The notes: generated by a model from the sequence alone, not told the origin. Shown: positions 34,519 to 44,349, counted from the stretch's first letter. The stretch is 64,000 nt of DNA from JABDQZ01 sp963801985 (GCA_963801985.1 CAWDGV010000006.1:62001-126000); one strand, 5' to 3'. Numbers and translations are program-made.

Positions 34519-35306
34519 GCCGCCATGCTCCCGGCCAGTAGCCGCAATGATTGCAGGCATTCATTGGCATGCGAAAGAAAAGGTACATGACCAGCTCCCT
34601 TGATAACCTGGGTACTGGTACCTGGCAATAGCTTTTTAACTGATTCGCTGACACAGGCGGGAACCAAAGTATCCCGTTCTCCAAAGGTCCAGTGTACCGG
34701 TATTTTCATATTATGCAGGCCCTCTCTAAGATCACTGTCACTGAGCAGGCCAAGACCCAGTTTCAAGGCACTGTTATCAGCCGCTGGCCGTTGTGAAAAA
34801 CCGGCACGCAACTGCTTTAACATGTCACGCGCCTGCTCACTGCCTTTTATCTGCAATGACAGAAAACGCAGCAAGGTTCCGTCAACATCGTTTTCAAGGT
34901 TTGCTGCAAACTGTTTTAATGTCGCTACCGGCATGGCGCATTGCCATTGCCTATGCTGTGCAAAACAGGGGGTCGCGTTCATCATGTATAAAGCCCTGGC
35001 ATTGACTGATGATGGATTCGATATTTGTTTTAAAACAGCCTGCAGGGCAATCAAGCCACCCAGCGACCAGCCAAGCCAGATCGCGTTTGCCGGTGCAATC
35101 TTCGTTACCGCATCAGACCAGGCGGTTAATGTATTTTGATCATTCTGCATATCACTGTGACCATGTCCGGGTAATTCAACGCATGTCACCTGGAACTCTT
35201 TATTTAACTGCTCCAGCCAGGGCTGCCAGACAGATGCATTCATACCCCAACCGTGCACAAGTAACAGTGGCGGTCCTTCACCGGTTGTCTGATGCCAGAG
35301 TGTCAT
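34515..35306 (-). CDS. bioH: Pimeloyl-[acyl-carrier-protein] methyl ester esterase
   Basis: An alpha/beta hydrolase that removes the methyl group from pimeloyl-ACP methyl ester once the chain is complete. The 263-residue protein has LLLVHGWGMNASVWQPW, the nucleophile elbow GWSLGG (Ser near residue 80), the Asp region FGERDTLVP and the His in KGAGHVPFLSH. It overlaps both bioF and bioC by 4 nt. Confidence 0.95.
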   Translation of the reverse strand: MTLWHQTTGEGPPLLLVHGWGMNASVWQPWLEQLNKEFQVTCVELPGHGHSDMQNDQNTLTAWSDAVTKIAPANAIWLGWSLGGLIALQAVLKQISNPSSVNARALYMMNATPCFAQHRQWQCAMPVATLKQFAANLENDVDGTLLRFLSLQIKGSEQARDMLKQLRAGFSQRPAADNSALKLGLGLLSDSDLREGLHNMKIPVHWTFGERDTLVPACVSESVKKLLPGTSTQVIKGAGHVPFLSHANECLQSLRLLAGSMAA

Positions 35307-36475
35307 GCTGTTTCCTCATTAGCTTGCAGCCGGGACAATGCATCCAGCAGTTGATCCACCTGTTCTTCAGTATGAATGGCAGAAAAAGTGATGCGCAAAC
35401 GAGCCGTGGCTTCTGGCACCGTTGGCGGACGAATCGCGGTAACCAGAATATCTTCTTGATACAACTGCTCAGCCCAGTTAACTGCACGTGCAGCAGTACC
35501 TGCGAGTAAAGGCTGAATTGGAGTTTGCGATTCCAGTAAAGGCAGGCCCAGTTGTTCTGCCCCCTGCCTGAATCGCTGCACCAGAGAAGCCAGGTACTCC
35601 CGTCGCCAGCCTTCTTTTACAACAAGTTTTAATGCTGCCCGGGCAGCTTCAGCAACAGCGGCAGGTTGCGCAGTAGTAAAAATATAACTGCGTGCCTTCT
35701 GGATCAGGGTTTCGATATAAACCTTGTCCGCAGCTACAAAGGCACCGGCACAGCCAAAGGCTTTACCCAGGGTTCCCATTAACAGGGGAACCTGTTGTTC
35801 TGACAGCTCGAAATGCTCCAGCGTGCCTGCACCCTGCGTTCCCAACACGCCAATCCCGTGTGCATCATCCACCATTAACAAGGCTTCTGACTGTTCAGCT
35901 GCTTCCACAATGCCAGGCAAAGGCGCAATATCGCCATCCATACTGAACACACCATCAGTAGCGATCAGTTTTTCACCGGCATTTACCGTTGCCAGCTGAC
36001 GCTTGAGAGATGATACATCGGCATGCAGGTAACGGTGCATGCTGGCAGCAGTCATACTGCCACCATCAATCAAAGAGGCATGGTTGAGTTTATCCTCAAA
36101 GACATGATCGCCTTTGCCGCTGAACGATGTCATCAAGGCCAGGTTAGCCATGTAACCGGAAGAAAACAGCAATGCCTGTTCACGCCCGGTAAATGCCGCC
36201 AACTCCTCTTCTAGCTGATGATGTGCCGATGTATGACCGGTTACCAGGTGAGCAGAACCACTTCCCACACCCCAGCGTTCCACGCCAGCAATAAATGCCT
36301 GTTTCACATCTGGATGATTGGCCAGACCCAAATAATCATTACTACAGAATGTAAGTAAGTACTTACCATCAACCTCCACAACGGGAGCTGCGGGGGAATT
36401 GATTACCCGCCTGGAACGATACAGCGAACGATCTTTACGCAGTGCCAGTTCAGCTTCAAGAGGTTGCTGGTGCAT
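35303..36475 (-). CDS. bioF: 8-amino-7-oxononanoate synthase
   Basis: PLP-dependent condensation of pimeloyl-ACP with alanine. The 390-residue protein has the FCSNDYLGLANHP motif, the GSAHLVTGHTSAHHQLE region, VDDAHGIGVLG and the PLP-lysine motif TLGKAFGCAGAF. I chose the ATG at 36475 (MHQQPLEAEL) because the family starts close to this point. The frame continues to 36508 within bioB, giving a short overlap with bioB in either case. Confidence 0.95.
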   Translation of the reverse strand: MHQQPLEAELALRKDRSLYRSRRVINSPAAPVVEVDGKYLLTFCSNDYLGLANHPDVKQAFIAGVERWGVGSGSAHLVTGHTSAHHQLEEELAAFTGREQALLFSSGYMANLALMTSFSGKGDHVFEDKLNHASLIDGGSMTAASMHRYLHADVSSLKRQLATVNAGEKLIATDGVFSMDGDIAPLPGIVEAAEQSEALLMVDDAHGIGVLGTQGAGTLEHFELSEQQVPLLMGTLGKAFGCAGAFVAADKVYIETLIQKARSYIFTTAQPAAVAEAARAALKLVVKEGWRREYLASLVQRFRQGAEQLGLPLLESQTPIQPLLAGTAARAVNWAEQLYQEDILVTAIRPPTVPEATARLRITFSAIHTEEQVDQLLDALSRLQANEETA

Positions 36476-37454
36476 GGCATTTTTTCGCTGCCTTGATCTC
36501 GGTTTCAACTTTTTGCTCCATGTTCAAACCAAGCCGCTCAAACAACTGCCTGTCACTGTCCGCTTCCGGGTTATCCGTCGTCAGCAACTGATCCCCATAA
36601 AAAATGGAATTGGCGCCGGCAAAGAAACACAGGGCCTGCATTTCGTCAGTCATTTCCGTTCTGCCTGCAGACAAACGCACATAGGATTCCGGCATCAGCA
36701 GGCGACTGACGGCTATGGTACGAATGAACTCCAGGTGATCCAGGTCCTCGTTGCCAAACAGGGGCGTTCCCTCGATTCTTACCAGCATATTGATCGGTAC
36801 TGATTCCGGATGCTTCGGCATGTTGGCCAGTTCACGCAACATCGAGGCACGGTCTTGGCGTGATTCACCCATGCCCAGAATACCCCCAGAGCAGACACTG
36901 ATGCCGGCATCACGAACATGACTGATGGTATCCAGCCTGTCCTGGTAGGTACGGGTGGTGATCACGTTGCCGTAAAATTCAGGTGAGGTATCCAGGTTGT
37001 GATTGTAATAATCCAGACCGGCATCGCGTAAGCGTTGTGCCTGCGCATCATTCAACATACCCAGCGTCACACAGGTCTCCATGCCCATGTCATGAACTGC
37101 ACTGATCATATCGATCACTTTATCCAGGTTCTTATCAGTTGGATTACGCCAGGCAGCCCCCATACAGAAACGCGTTGCTCCCTTTTCCCTGGCCTGTTGA
37201 GCATTAGCGATTACCTCGTCCAGCGGCATCAGGCGTTCGCGCTCAAGTCCCGTGTCGTTTTTTGCGCTCTGTGAGCAATAGCCACAGTCTTCAGGGCATG
37301 CTCCGGTTTTGATACTCAACAGGGTACTGACCTGAACCTGGTTCGGATCAAAATGCTGACGATGCATGGTCTGCGCCTGGAAAAGCAGGTCATTAAAAGG
37401 CAAATCCAGCAATGCCTGAATTTCGTCCAGCGTCCAATCGTGTTTGGTTGCCAT
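36456..37454 (-). CDS. bioB: Biotin synthase
   Basis: Radical SAM enzyme that inserts sulfur into dethiobiotin. The 332-residue protein has the cluster motif CPEDCGYCSQS, preceded by VQVSTLLSIKTGA, and YYNHNLDTSPEFY with CSGGILGMGES, which bind the second [2Fe-2S] cluster and substrate. Start MATKHDWTL at 37454 fits the E. coli start (MAHRPRWTL) and has GGGA 10 nt upstream; a Met eight codons earlier (37478) is possible. First gene of the biotin operon. I see no convincing BirA operator in the short gap to comF. Confidence 0.96.
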   Translation of the reverse strand: MATKHDWTLDEIQALLDLPFNDLLFQAQTMHRQHFDPNQVQVSTLLSIKTGACPEDCGYCSQSAKNDTGLERERLMPLDEVIANAQQAREKGATRFCMGAAWRNPTDKNLDKVIDMISAVHDMGMETCVTLGMLNDAQAQRLRDAGLDYYNHNLDTSPEFYGNVITTRTYQDRLDTISHVRDAGISVCSGGILGMGESRQDRASMLRELANMPKHPESVPINMLVRIEGTPLFGNEDLDHLEFIRTIAVSRLLMPESYVRLSAGRTEMTDEMQALCFFAGANSIFYGDQLLTTDNPEADSDRQLFERLGLNMEQKVETEIKAAKKCHAPATS

Positions 37455-37540
37455 GGCTTGATATCCCGGGAGTTTCATGATGAATAAATGGTCGATGAAG
37501 TGTAAAGTCTAAAATCACCCTGTCAACCAAGGAAGGTTAC

Positions 37541-38260
37541 ATGATAAACAAGTGCGCAAAATTTATACAATCCCTGATCTTTCCGCAGTCCTGCCTGGTC
37601 TGCAATCAACCGACTCAACGATCACTCGCGCTTTGCGATAGCTGTGAACAGGAACTGCCCTATAACAGGGAATGTTGCCTGGTGTGCGGCATACCGCTGC
37701 CAGGTGCGGATAATCTCTATTGCGCAAACTGCCAGTCGAATATGCCGTCCTATGATGTCAGTCATATACCCCTGCTGTACCGTGAACCGGTCAACCACTG
37801 GATCCAGCATTTTAAATTCAACAGCGACCTGGTTAAGGCCAAAGCCTTGTCTGACCTGTTTTGCAGTTCGCTGCATAAGCACGGGTTCAGCAGTTTTGAT
37901 GCTTTGATCCCCGTACCCTTGCATCCTTCGCGTATTCGCAAACGCGGTTTTAACCAGGCCTTATGGCTGGCTAAGCAAATCAGTCAACTAACAGGAATTC
38001 CGGTAAATAACAGGCTGGTAAGGCGTCATAAAAAAACCCGGCCACAGCATGAACTGAAACATAGACAGCGTTTAAATAATCTGAAAGGTGCATTTCGACT
38101 GGCAGACCGCTGTCACTACAAAAAAGTCATCATTATTGATGACGTCGTTACCACGGGAACAACTGTTAATGAAATAGCATACCTGTTGAAATCACAGGGT
38201 GTTGATTCAGTTCATGTCTGGGCGATCGCCAAAACCGTCACTGCGAAATGGGATACCTAG
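37541..38260 (+). CDS. comF: ComF-family phosphoribosyltransferase-like protein
   Basis: A 239-residue cytoplasmic protein needed for natural transformation in several bacteria (ComF, also GntX). The N-terminus holds a zinc-ribbon with pairs CLVCNQP, CDSC, CLVCG and CANC. The C-terminal half has a phosphoribosyltransferase fold with KRGFNQALWLAK and the PRPP motif VIIIDDVVTTGTT. A strong ribosome-binding site AAGGAAGG precedes the ATG. It diverges from bioB. Confidence 0.93.
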   Translation: MINKCAKFIQSLIFPQSCLVCNQPTQRSLALCDSCEQELPYNRECCLVCGIPLPGADNLYCANCQSNMPSYDVSHIPLLYREPVNHWIQHFKFNSDLVKAKALSDLFCSSLHKHGFSSFDALIPVPLHPSRIRKRGFNQALWLAKQISQLTGIPVNNRLVRRHKKTRPQHELKHRQRLNNLKGAFRLADRCHYKKVIIIDDVVTTGTTVNEIAYLLKSQGVDSVHVWAIAKTVTAKWDT

Positions 38261-38261
38261 C

Positions 38262-39329
38262 TCAGGCAGCAACCAGCTCAGTCTCTGTCACAATCCTGTT
38301 ACGGCCCGTTTGCTTGGCGTGATATAGCGCCTGGTCAGCCCGGGAAAGAATACTCTCACCAGTATCGCCTTCCCGGAAGCTGGCCAGTCCCATGGAAATG
38401 GTCACCGGTGGCAGCCTTTCCTTGGTGCTGCGTTTAACCAGTGCCAGCCTGCTGACAGCCTGGTGAATCCGGCTGGCAATCAATTCCGCAATGTCCATTT
38501 TTGTACCAGGTAAAATCAGGGTAAATTCCTCACCGCCATAACGCGCGGGAAAATCACTGCTTCTGGACTTGTCCTGCAGGGTTTTACTGACCAGCTGGAT
38601 AACCTGGTCACCCACCTGGTGGCCAAAATTATCATTAAAAGCCTTGAAATGATCGATATCGAACATGCATAGCGTTAGAGACTCTTCACTCTTGCTGACT
38701 TCATCCACTAATTCATTCAAGCGTTCGTTCAGCGCTTTCCTGTTATACAGCCCGGTCAAAGGATCCTTGGAGGTTTCTTCCTTCAACTCGGCAACCTGTT
38801 GCTGGAGCTGCCTGGTATTCTCTTCAGCAGACTTCAGATGCTCTTTCATTTTTTCATTTTCTGAAATTGCTTCCTGTGTCGCCTCGAGTAGATTATTGGC
38901 AATATTTTTCAGGTCTTCAGTGCCAAGATCTGAATCCAGAGCGGTTTTCTGTTGCTCCAGAACACGGCTGTAAGCTTCCGTTTCCGTACCGCTTAAGGAA
39001 ATACCTTCAAGCACCTTCAGTAACAGGTTCTGCAGGTTGGATATATGTGCTTCGGACTTGCCTTCCTGCTGGTTTATACAAAATTCTTCAAAAAGATCAC
39101 GCAGAAAATAGACATCCAGCGACGCATCACTTCTAAGGCGTTCATTAATTCTTTTATTGAGTTCGGGGCGCCTGTGACTGAAATACTCGTAAGCAATGAG
39201 GTGACTGACAGGGTTGGGCGGAATATTGTGTTCCTCAAGAAATTTTGAGGCCTTGTTATGCCACTCTACAGAATTTTTTGATACATCAAATTGCAAACAG
39301 GTTTCGTGTAAAGCCATTCCATACACCAA
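38262..39329 (-). CDS. Diguanylate cyclase with N-terminal helical domain
   Basis: Makes cyclic di-GMP. The 355-residue soluble protein ends in a GGDEF domain (about 185-345) with the active site YGGEEF and the inhibitory I-site RSSD exactly five residues before it, so product inhibition is likely. The N-terminal ~130 residues are helical and share FLEEHNIPPNPVSHLIAYEY with the second diguanylate cyclase at 51.6 kb (MLQKHQLPATPLNYALFYIY). A coiled coil (about 145-185) joins the domains. No membrane helix is seen. A Met four codons in (39317) is an alternative start. Confidence 0.9.
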   Translation of the reverse strand: MVYGMALHETCLQFDVSKNSVEWHNKASKFLEEHNIPPNPVSHLIAYEYFSHRRPELNKRINERLRSDASLDVYFLRDLFEEFCINQQEGKSEAHISNLQNLLLKVLEGISLSGTETEAYSRVLEQQKTALDSDLGTEDLKNIANNLLEATQEAISENEKMKEHLKSAEENTRQLQQQVAELKEETSKDPLTGLYNRKALNERLNELVDEVSKSEESLTLCMFDIDHFKAFNDNFGHQVGDQVIQLVSKTLQDKSRSSDFPARYGGEEFTLILPGTKMDIAELIASRIHQAVSRLALVKRSTKERLPPVTISMGLASFREGDTGESILSRADQALYHAKQTGRNRIVTETELVAA

Positions 39330-39471
39330 CAGAGACGTTAATAAAAAGTCTTAACATGACGACAACATCCGTGTATCAGTGTTATATCTTTAAAAGTTCC
39401 GATACGTAAACATATCAAACAGTTAGTCGTAACAACAAGAAGTAAATCAACGCCCGGCCAGATTTGTGAAA

Positions 39472-39493
39472 ATTACCGGCGTCAGCCGGTAAT
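39472..39493 (-). terminator. Hairpin at the ubiA stop codon
   Basis: ATTACCGGC and GCCGGTAAT form a perfect 9-bp stem with a 4-nt loop that contains the ubiA TGA. On the minus strand it runs into TTTTC, so it is a plausible but weak-tailed terminator for the ubiC-ubiA unit. Confidence 0.55.
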
Positions 39494-40402
39494 AATGTAA
39501 TCCACCAACAGAATCATAAACAGGGTCATACCGAAACAGTTGTTGTTCAGGAAAGCTGCAAATGCCCCTGCCTTGATATCGAGTTTCATCAGCTGTTGCT
39601 GGCGCACAAAAAACAGCGAGGTGAATGCCACTGCAACAAAATAAAACCAGCTTCTGTCTGTCATTGAGCCAATCCAAACCAGAAGACCGAGCAATGTCAG
39701 CTGTAACAGGCCAATGATGTACACATCCCATTTTCCAAACAGAACCGCTGTCGATTTAACCCCGATTTTCACATCATCCTCGCGGTCCACCATGGCATAC
39801 TCGGTGTCATAGATCAGTACCCAGACAATGGTGGCGGCATACAATACCCAGGTAACCGGTAAAACCGTGTTTTGAATCGCGGCAAAGGCCATCGGCACTC
39901 CCCAGCCAGATGCGATCCCGAGAAAAACCTGCGGAAAATAGGTGAAACGTTTGCTGTAGGGATAAATTGCCGCTAAAGCCAATGCCCCCAGGAACATCAG
40001 GATGGTCGCCAGGTTAAGCGTTAAAATCAGCACGAAAGTGACCAGGCCCAACCCAGCAAAAATGACAATTGCCTCCCTGGGCTTGATAATTCCCCTGGCA
40101 ATGGGACGCTGAGAGGTACGTAAAACCTTGCCGTCAATATGACGGTCAGCATAATCATTGATCGCACTACCAGCAGAACGAATCAGCACCGCACTCAGGA
40201 TAAAAACCAGCGTGACATACCAGTTCGGATTACCCTCACCAGCAATCCACAGTGCCCACAATGCCGGCCACAGCAGAAGAAAAATACCAATAGGCTTGTC
40301 CGCGCGTATCAGCTGCCAGTAACCTTGCAGCCTGTCATGCAAACCGATTTTTTCATCTGGCAACGCCAGCTGCACTTTTATCTGGGAAGAATTACTACTC
40401 AT
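39482..40402 (-). CDS. ubiA: 4-hydroxybenzoate octaprenyltransferase
   Basis: Membrane prenyltransferase that attaches the polyprenyl tail to 4-hydroxybenzoate, the second committed step of ubiquinone synthesis. The 306-residue protein has the first Asp-rich motif NDYADRHIDG, then RTSQRPIARG, and the second motif DTEYAMVDREDD. About eight or nine hydrophobic helices are visible. It starts 5 nt after ubiC. Confidence 0.96.
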   Translation of the reverse strand: MSSNSSQIKVQLALPDEKIGLHDRLQGYWQLIRADKPIGIFLLLWPALWALWIAGEGNPNWYVTLVFILSAVLIRSAGSAINDYADRHIDGKVLRTSQRPIARGIIKPREAIVIFAGLGLVTFVLILTLNLATILMFLGALALAAIYPYSKRFTYFPQVFLGIASGWGVPMAFAAIQNTVLPVTWVLYAATIVWVLIYDTEYAMVDREDDVKIGVKSTAVLFGKWDVYIIGLLQLTLLGLLVWIGSMTDRSWFYFVAVAFTSLFFVRQQQLMKLDIKAGAFAAFLNNNCFGMTLFMILLVDYIITG

Positions 40403-40407
40403 TTGCG

Positions 40408-40941
40408 CTACTTAAAGTCGCCGGGAATACCCGGTAAAAATATTTCGTTAACCAGCAGTGGATGTTGCGCATAAAAAAACAAAGTGCGTCTCGCCCAGAG
40501 TTCCTCAGGCCGGGAATCCAGGCCATTACTGGCATGAGCATACAGCAGATGACCAACCGACAGCCTCGCAATCTGCATTTTTTTGCGCACCGTTGCAGGA
40601 TCTGAAAATAACAAGGCCCCCAAGGGCTTGTTACCCAGGAAAGCCAGTCGCCGGGCTTTGCCGGTAAAACTGGAAACAGGGATCAGGGTTCGCGCAAACA
40701 CCCAGGGGGTTTGGTCACAAAGCAACTGCACTTCACGCACCAGAGCCACCTCACCATGGCGCATACCCAGCGCCTGCTTTTCACTGTAGAGTGGACGGGT
40801 CCAGTGTTGCCCAAGCAGGTTTACCCGGAAACATCCTGTGCTACAGGTATCAATCAGTTTACTGGTCAAGGATCCAGCATCGGTTAGCCAGCCCCAGGAT
40901 GCCGCAGGCACATCATGCAGCACGAAAGGAGTCCATGGCAT
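40408..40941 (-). CDS. ubiC: Chorismate pyruvate-lyase
   Basis: Converts chorismate to 4-hydroxybenzoate and pyruvate. The 177-residue protein has WLTDAGSLT near the N-terminus, RHGEVALVREVQLLCD in the centre and ELWARRTLFFYAQHPLLVNE near the C-terminus, which contribute the product-binding Arg and Glu. It forms an operon with ubiA, and its product is the UbiA substrate. Confidence 0.94.
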   Translation of the reverse strand: MPWTPFVLHDVPAASWGWLTDAGSLTSKLIDTCSTGCFRVNLLGQHWTRPLYSEKQALGMRHGEVALVREVQLLCDQTPWVFARTLIPVSSFTGKARRLAFLGNKPLGALLFSDPATVRKKMQIARLSVGHLLYAHASNGLDSRPEELWARRTLFFYAQHPLLVNEIFLPGIPGDFK

Positions 40942-40983
40942 GCCAGGCTGGCTCGATCAGTGATTGTCTGCTCAGTCTGCTCA

Positions 40984-41358
40984 TCAGCTTATAAAACGAT
41001 CAAACAACAACACGCCCCAGACTATGGCCGCCATCGTCAGGGAAAGAAATACAGCGGCAGACCCCATATCCTTGGCGCGCCCTGCCAGCTTGTGATGGTC
41101 TTCGCTGACCCGATCAACAACAGCTTCAACAGCTGAATTAAGCACTTCCGTAATGACCACAATAAACAAGGTCATCAGCAGAATCATCAGCTCTGCGGTT
41201 GTTCTGGCCAGCCAGAAAGCCAATGGCAGCAGGATGATCGCCAACATGGTTTCCTGCCGAAATGCCGACTCATGCTTCCAGGAAGCCCCAAGTCCCTGCA
41301 TCGAGAAACCAAATGCCTTGATAATTCGAGTGAAACCCGTATTGCCTGGCTTGCCCAT
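40984..41358 (-). CDS. dgkA: Diacylglycerol kinase
   Basis: Small inner-membrane kinase that recycles diacylglycerol from membrane-derived oligosaccharide synthesis. The 124-residue protein has SAFRQE, three membrane helices, and EVLNSAVEAVVDRVSEDHH and KDMGSAAVFLSL with the catalytic Glu. I prefer the ATG at 41358 because GGAG lies 7 nt upstream; the frame also has an ATG at 41370. The glucan synthase at 23 kb could be one source of diacylglycerol if its product receives phosphoglycerol (inference). Confidence 0.94.
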   Translation of the reverse strand: MGKPGNTGFTRIIKAFGFSMQGLGASWKHESAFRQETMLAIILLPLAFWLARTTAELMILLMTLFIVVITEVLNSAVEAVVDRVSEDHHKLAGRAKDMGSAAVFLSLTMAAIVWGVLLFDRFIS

Positions 41359-41438
41359 TTTTGACTCCATACGGTTAAATTCCGGGCGCTATCTTAACGC
41401 GGAAAACGACATCCATGGTATGTCCTGAATATTCCTGC

Positions 41439-43520
41439 CTAAACATCGGCATAGTTGACTTTTTCCCCAATCCAGCGGCTTACCAGGGCTCCTGCCTGCC
41501 GGGGATAATCCTGGATCATCAGCTCGGCATCCTGCTGTGCTTTTGGCAATAAAGACTGGTCTCTGAGCAGATCAGCAATACGTAACTGCATTTCACCGGT
41601 TTGCCGTGTACCCAGAACTTCCCCCGGACCACGCAATTCGAGATCTTTTTGGGCAACAATAAAACCATCATTGGTTTCACGCATGACCGCCAGTCGCTGC
41701 TGTCCCTGCTGACTGAGCGGCGGGTGATACATCAACAGGCAATGACTTTCCACACTGCCACGACCAACCCTGCCGCGTAACTGGTGCAGCTGAGACAGGC
41801 CCAGGCGCTCCGGGTTTTCAATAATCATCAGGCTGGCATTGGGTACATCTACACCCACTTCAATCACAGTGGTTGCCACCAGCAAATCGAGATTTCCCTG
41901 CTTGAATTGCTGCATGACCTGTTCTTTATCAGCAGATGACAATCTGCCGTGCACCAGCCCAATTCGCAACTCACGCAGACGCAGTGCCAGCTCGGTGGCC
42001 GTGTCTTCAGCTGCCTGGCATTGCAGGCTTTCGGATTCTTCAATCAGGGTACAGACCCAGTATGCCTGCCGGCCGTTTTTACAGGCTTCTTCGACACGCA
42101 GCATGACCTCCTCACGACGCGCATCTGATATCACCACGGTTGTTACCGGGGTTCGCCCTGGTGGTAATTCATCAATCACTGAAACATCCAGATCGGCAAA
42201 AGCGGTCATAGCCAGGGTTCGGGGTATCGGCGTTGCGGTCATCACCAGTTGATGAGGCACGCCCCGCGTACCTTTCTGTTTTAACGCCAGGCGCTGATGT
42301 ACGCCAAAACGGTGCTGCTCATCGATAACGACCAAGCCAAGCGCATCATAATGCACATCATCCTGGAACAGGGCATGCGTGCCGACAATCATCGGGTAGG
42401 CACCCTGCTCGATACCAGACAGTAACTCTTTTCTGGCCTTGCCCTTCATTTTGCCCGTCAACCGGGCAATTGGAATACTCAGTGCGGCAAACCAGTGCAT
42501 AAAATTTTTATAATGCTGCTCGGCAAGCAGTTCGGTAGGCGCCATCAACGCCACCTGGTACCCGGACTCTATGACATATAAAGCAGCCAATGCCGCTACC
42601 ACGGTTTTTCCACTACCCACGTCACCCTGCACCAGGCGCATCATCGGGTGGCTACGTTGCAAATCCGCTTCAATATCCCCGACAGTGCGCTGTTGCGCAC
42701 CGGTCAGGCTGAAGGGTAACTGCTGTAAAAAGTTTGAAACCAGTTCACCTTCATGCCGAATCACAGGCGCATTATGCTTGCGATGCTGATAACGCATCAG
42801 TCGCAGACTGACCTGGTGAGCAAGCAACTCTTCAAACACAAGTCGCTGTTGGGCAGGATGATGCCCATCCAGCAATGGTGACAATTCAACATCCAGCGGC
42901 GGACGATGCAGTAACTGCAACGCTGACTTGAGCGATGGGTAATGATTTGTTTGCAGCAAATCCGCGGGAATCAGGTCTGACAAAGCCAGTTCGTCAGCAT
43001 TTAACAGGGTCAGTGCCTGGTCGGTTAATGTCCGCCAGGTTAACTGGTGCATTCCTTCAGTGGTTGGATAAATCGGGGTGAGAGATGTTTCCTGTTCAAA
43101 AGGCTCATCCTCAATAATGGCCTGGTATTCCGGGTGAATCATTTCATAACGATTCTGGCCTTTACGGATTTCGCCAAAACAACGCAGTGTAATACCCTTG
43201 GCCAGGTTTTCTTTCTGTGCCGCTGAGAAATGAAAAAAACGCAGAATCACGCTACCTGTTCCATCTGACAGGTGGACCAATAATGAACGGCGGCGTCCGA
43301 AACGGATTTCACTGTGATCAATCGTGCCTTCGATAACCAGTTGCTCACCGTGACGCACTGAACCAATCGGAACGATGCGGGTTCGGTCCTGGTAACGCAG
43401 GGGCAGGTGAAACAGGATATCCTGAACACTCCGGATACCCAGGCGTTCAAGGCGCTCGGCAGCTTTTGGTCCAACCCCTTTTAAACGGGTTACAGGATAG
43501 GTATTCTCAGCTGCAGTCAT
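41439..43520 (-). CDS. recG: ATP-dependent DNA helicase RecG
   Basis: Branch-migration helicase acting on stalled forks and recombination intermediates. The 693-residue protein has an N-terminal HhH-like start (LKGVGPKAAERLERLGI), the wedge/OB domain, then helicase motifs I GDVGSGKTVVA, II DEQHRFG, III TATPIPRT, V TTVIEVGVDVPNA and VI QLRGRVGRG. The DEQH box and C-terminal TRIP region are typical of RecG. Confidence 0.97.
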   Translation of the reverse strand: MTAAENTYPVTRLKGVGPKAAERLERLGIRSVQDILFHLPLRYQDRTRIVPIGSVRHGEQLVIEGTIDHSEIRFGRRRSLLVHLSDGTGSVILRFFHFSAAQKENLAKGITLRCFGEIRKGQNRYEMIHPEYQAIIEDEPFEQETSLTPIYPTTEGMHQLTWRTLTDQALTLLNADELALSDLIPADLLQTNHYPSLKSALQLLHRPPLDVELSPLLDGHHPAQQRLVFEELLAHQVSLRLMRYQHRKHNAPVIRHEGELVSNFLQQLPFSLTGAQQRTVGDIEADLQRSHPMMRLVQGDVGSGKTVVAALAALYVIESGYQVALMAPTELLAEQHYKNFMHWFAALSIPIARLTGKMKGKARKELLSGIEQGAYPMIVGTHALFQDDVHYDALGLVVIDEQHRFGVHQRLALKQKGTRGVPHQLVMTATPIPRTLAMTAFADLDVSVIDELPPGRTPVTTVVISDARREEVMLRVEEACKNGRQAYWVCTLIEESESLQCQAAEDTATELALRLRELRIGLVHGRLSSADKEQVMQQFKQGNLDLLVATTVIEVGVDVPNASLMIIENPERLGLSQLHQLRGRVGRGSVESHCLLMYHPPLSQQGQQRLAVMRETNDGFIVAQKDLELRGPGEVLGTRQTGEMQLRIADLLRDQSLLPKAQQDAELMIQDYPRQAGALVSRWIGEKVNYADV

Positions 43521-43543
43521 CCGTTCAATACTGCGTAAATGTT

Positions 43544-43969
43544 ATGTTCAAGAATTATCAGCATGCTCTACAGTTTAATACCCTTGGTCGAGGCACTATC
43601 AATATTAGCCGTGATGTAGCGGATGCCGTCGTCCAGTCAGGCATTAACAATGGACTCTGTCATGTTTTCATTCACCATACCAGTGCATCACTGATACTTT
43701 GTGAAAATGCTGACCCGACAGTCAGAAGTGACCTGGAAAGCTTCATGTCTGACCTGGTACCTGATGGCAGCAGGCTGTTTCAACATATCGACGAAGGCCC
43801 GGACGACATGCCCGCCCACGTGCGCAGTATCCTGACCAAGATGGACCTGACTATTCCGGTTACATCAGGACGACTCGGACTGGGCACATGGCAGGGTATC
43901 TACCTGTGGGAACACCGTACCCATCCGCACAGGCGCCGGGTCACAATAACAGTCCAGGGAGAATCCTAG
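43544..43969 (+). CDS. yjbQ: YjbQ-family (UPF0047) protein
   Basis: A 141-residue protein of the YjbQ/UPF0047 family, reported to have weak thiamin-phosphate-synthase-like activity; its real role is unsettled. Motifs are CHVFIHHTSASLILCENADP and the His-rich end LGTWQGIYLWEHRTHPHRR, with clustered His that likely bind metal. I chose the ATG at 43544 (MFKNYQHAL); the frame opens earlier, inside recG on the other strand. It converges with ridA, with a 4-nt overlap of stops. Confidence 0.88.
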   Translation: MFKNYQHALQFNTLGRGTINISRDVADAVVQSGINNGLCHVFIHHTSASLILCENADPTVRSDLESFMSDLVPDGSRLFQHIDEGPDDMPAHVRSILTKMDLTIPVTSGRLGLGTWQGIYLWEHRTHPHRRRVTITVQGES

Positions 43970-44349
43970 CCCAGCTCCATGACGGCATCCATTTCAACCC
44001 CTGCATCTTTGGGCAGGGCGGCAACACCAAGAGCCGCACGTGCCGGGTAAGGCTGCTCGAAATATTCCGCCATAACCTGGTTAACAATTGGAAAATTACC
44101 CAGGTCAGTCAGGAAAACATTCAGCTTCACCACATCAGATAATTCACCGCCAGCGGCCCTGGCAACTGCCTGCAAATTATCAAATACACGCCTGATACGG
44201 GCTTCAATATTACCCTCGATGATTTCCATGGTTTCCGGCACCAATGGGATCTGGCCTGATATATAAACGGTGGTGCCTACTTTAACCGCCTGCGAATAAG
44301 TACCTATTGCCTGGGGGGCCTGGTCAGTGCTGATGATTTCTTTTGTCAT
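43966..44349 (-). CDS. ridA: RidA-family reactive intermediate deaminase
   Basis: Hydrolyses reactive enamine/imine intermediates released by PLP enzymes such as threonine dehydratase. The 127-residue protein has IGTYSQAV, YISGQIPLVPET, and the catalytic-Arg region YPARAALGVAALPKDAGVEMDAV. A gene for this family directly after spoT is typical of pseudomonads and relatives. The gap to spoT contains a structured element. Confidence 0.95.
   Translation of the reverse strand: MTKEIISTDQAPQAIGTYSQAVKVGTTVYISGQIPLVPETMEIIEGNIEARIRRVFDNLQAVARAAGGELSDVVKLNVFLTDLGNFPIVNQVMAEYFEQPYPARAALGVAALPKDAGVEMDAVMELG

Noticed and set aside
37500..37545. Possible BirA-like operator TGTCAACC...GGTTACA between bioB and comF
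   Set aside because: The half sites are only 6 bp apart, whereas BirA sites need about 15, and GGAAGG is the comF ribosome-binding site.
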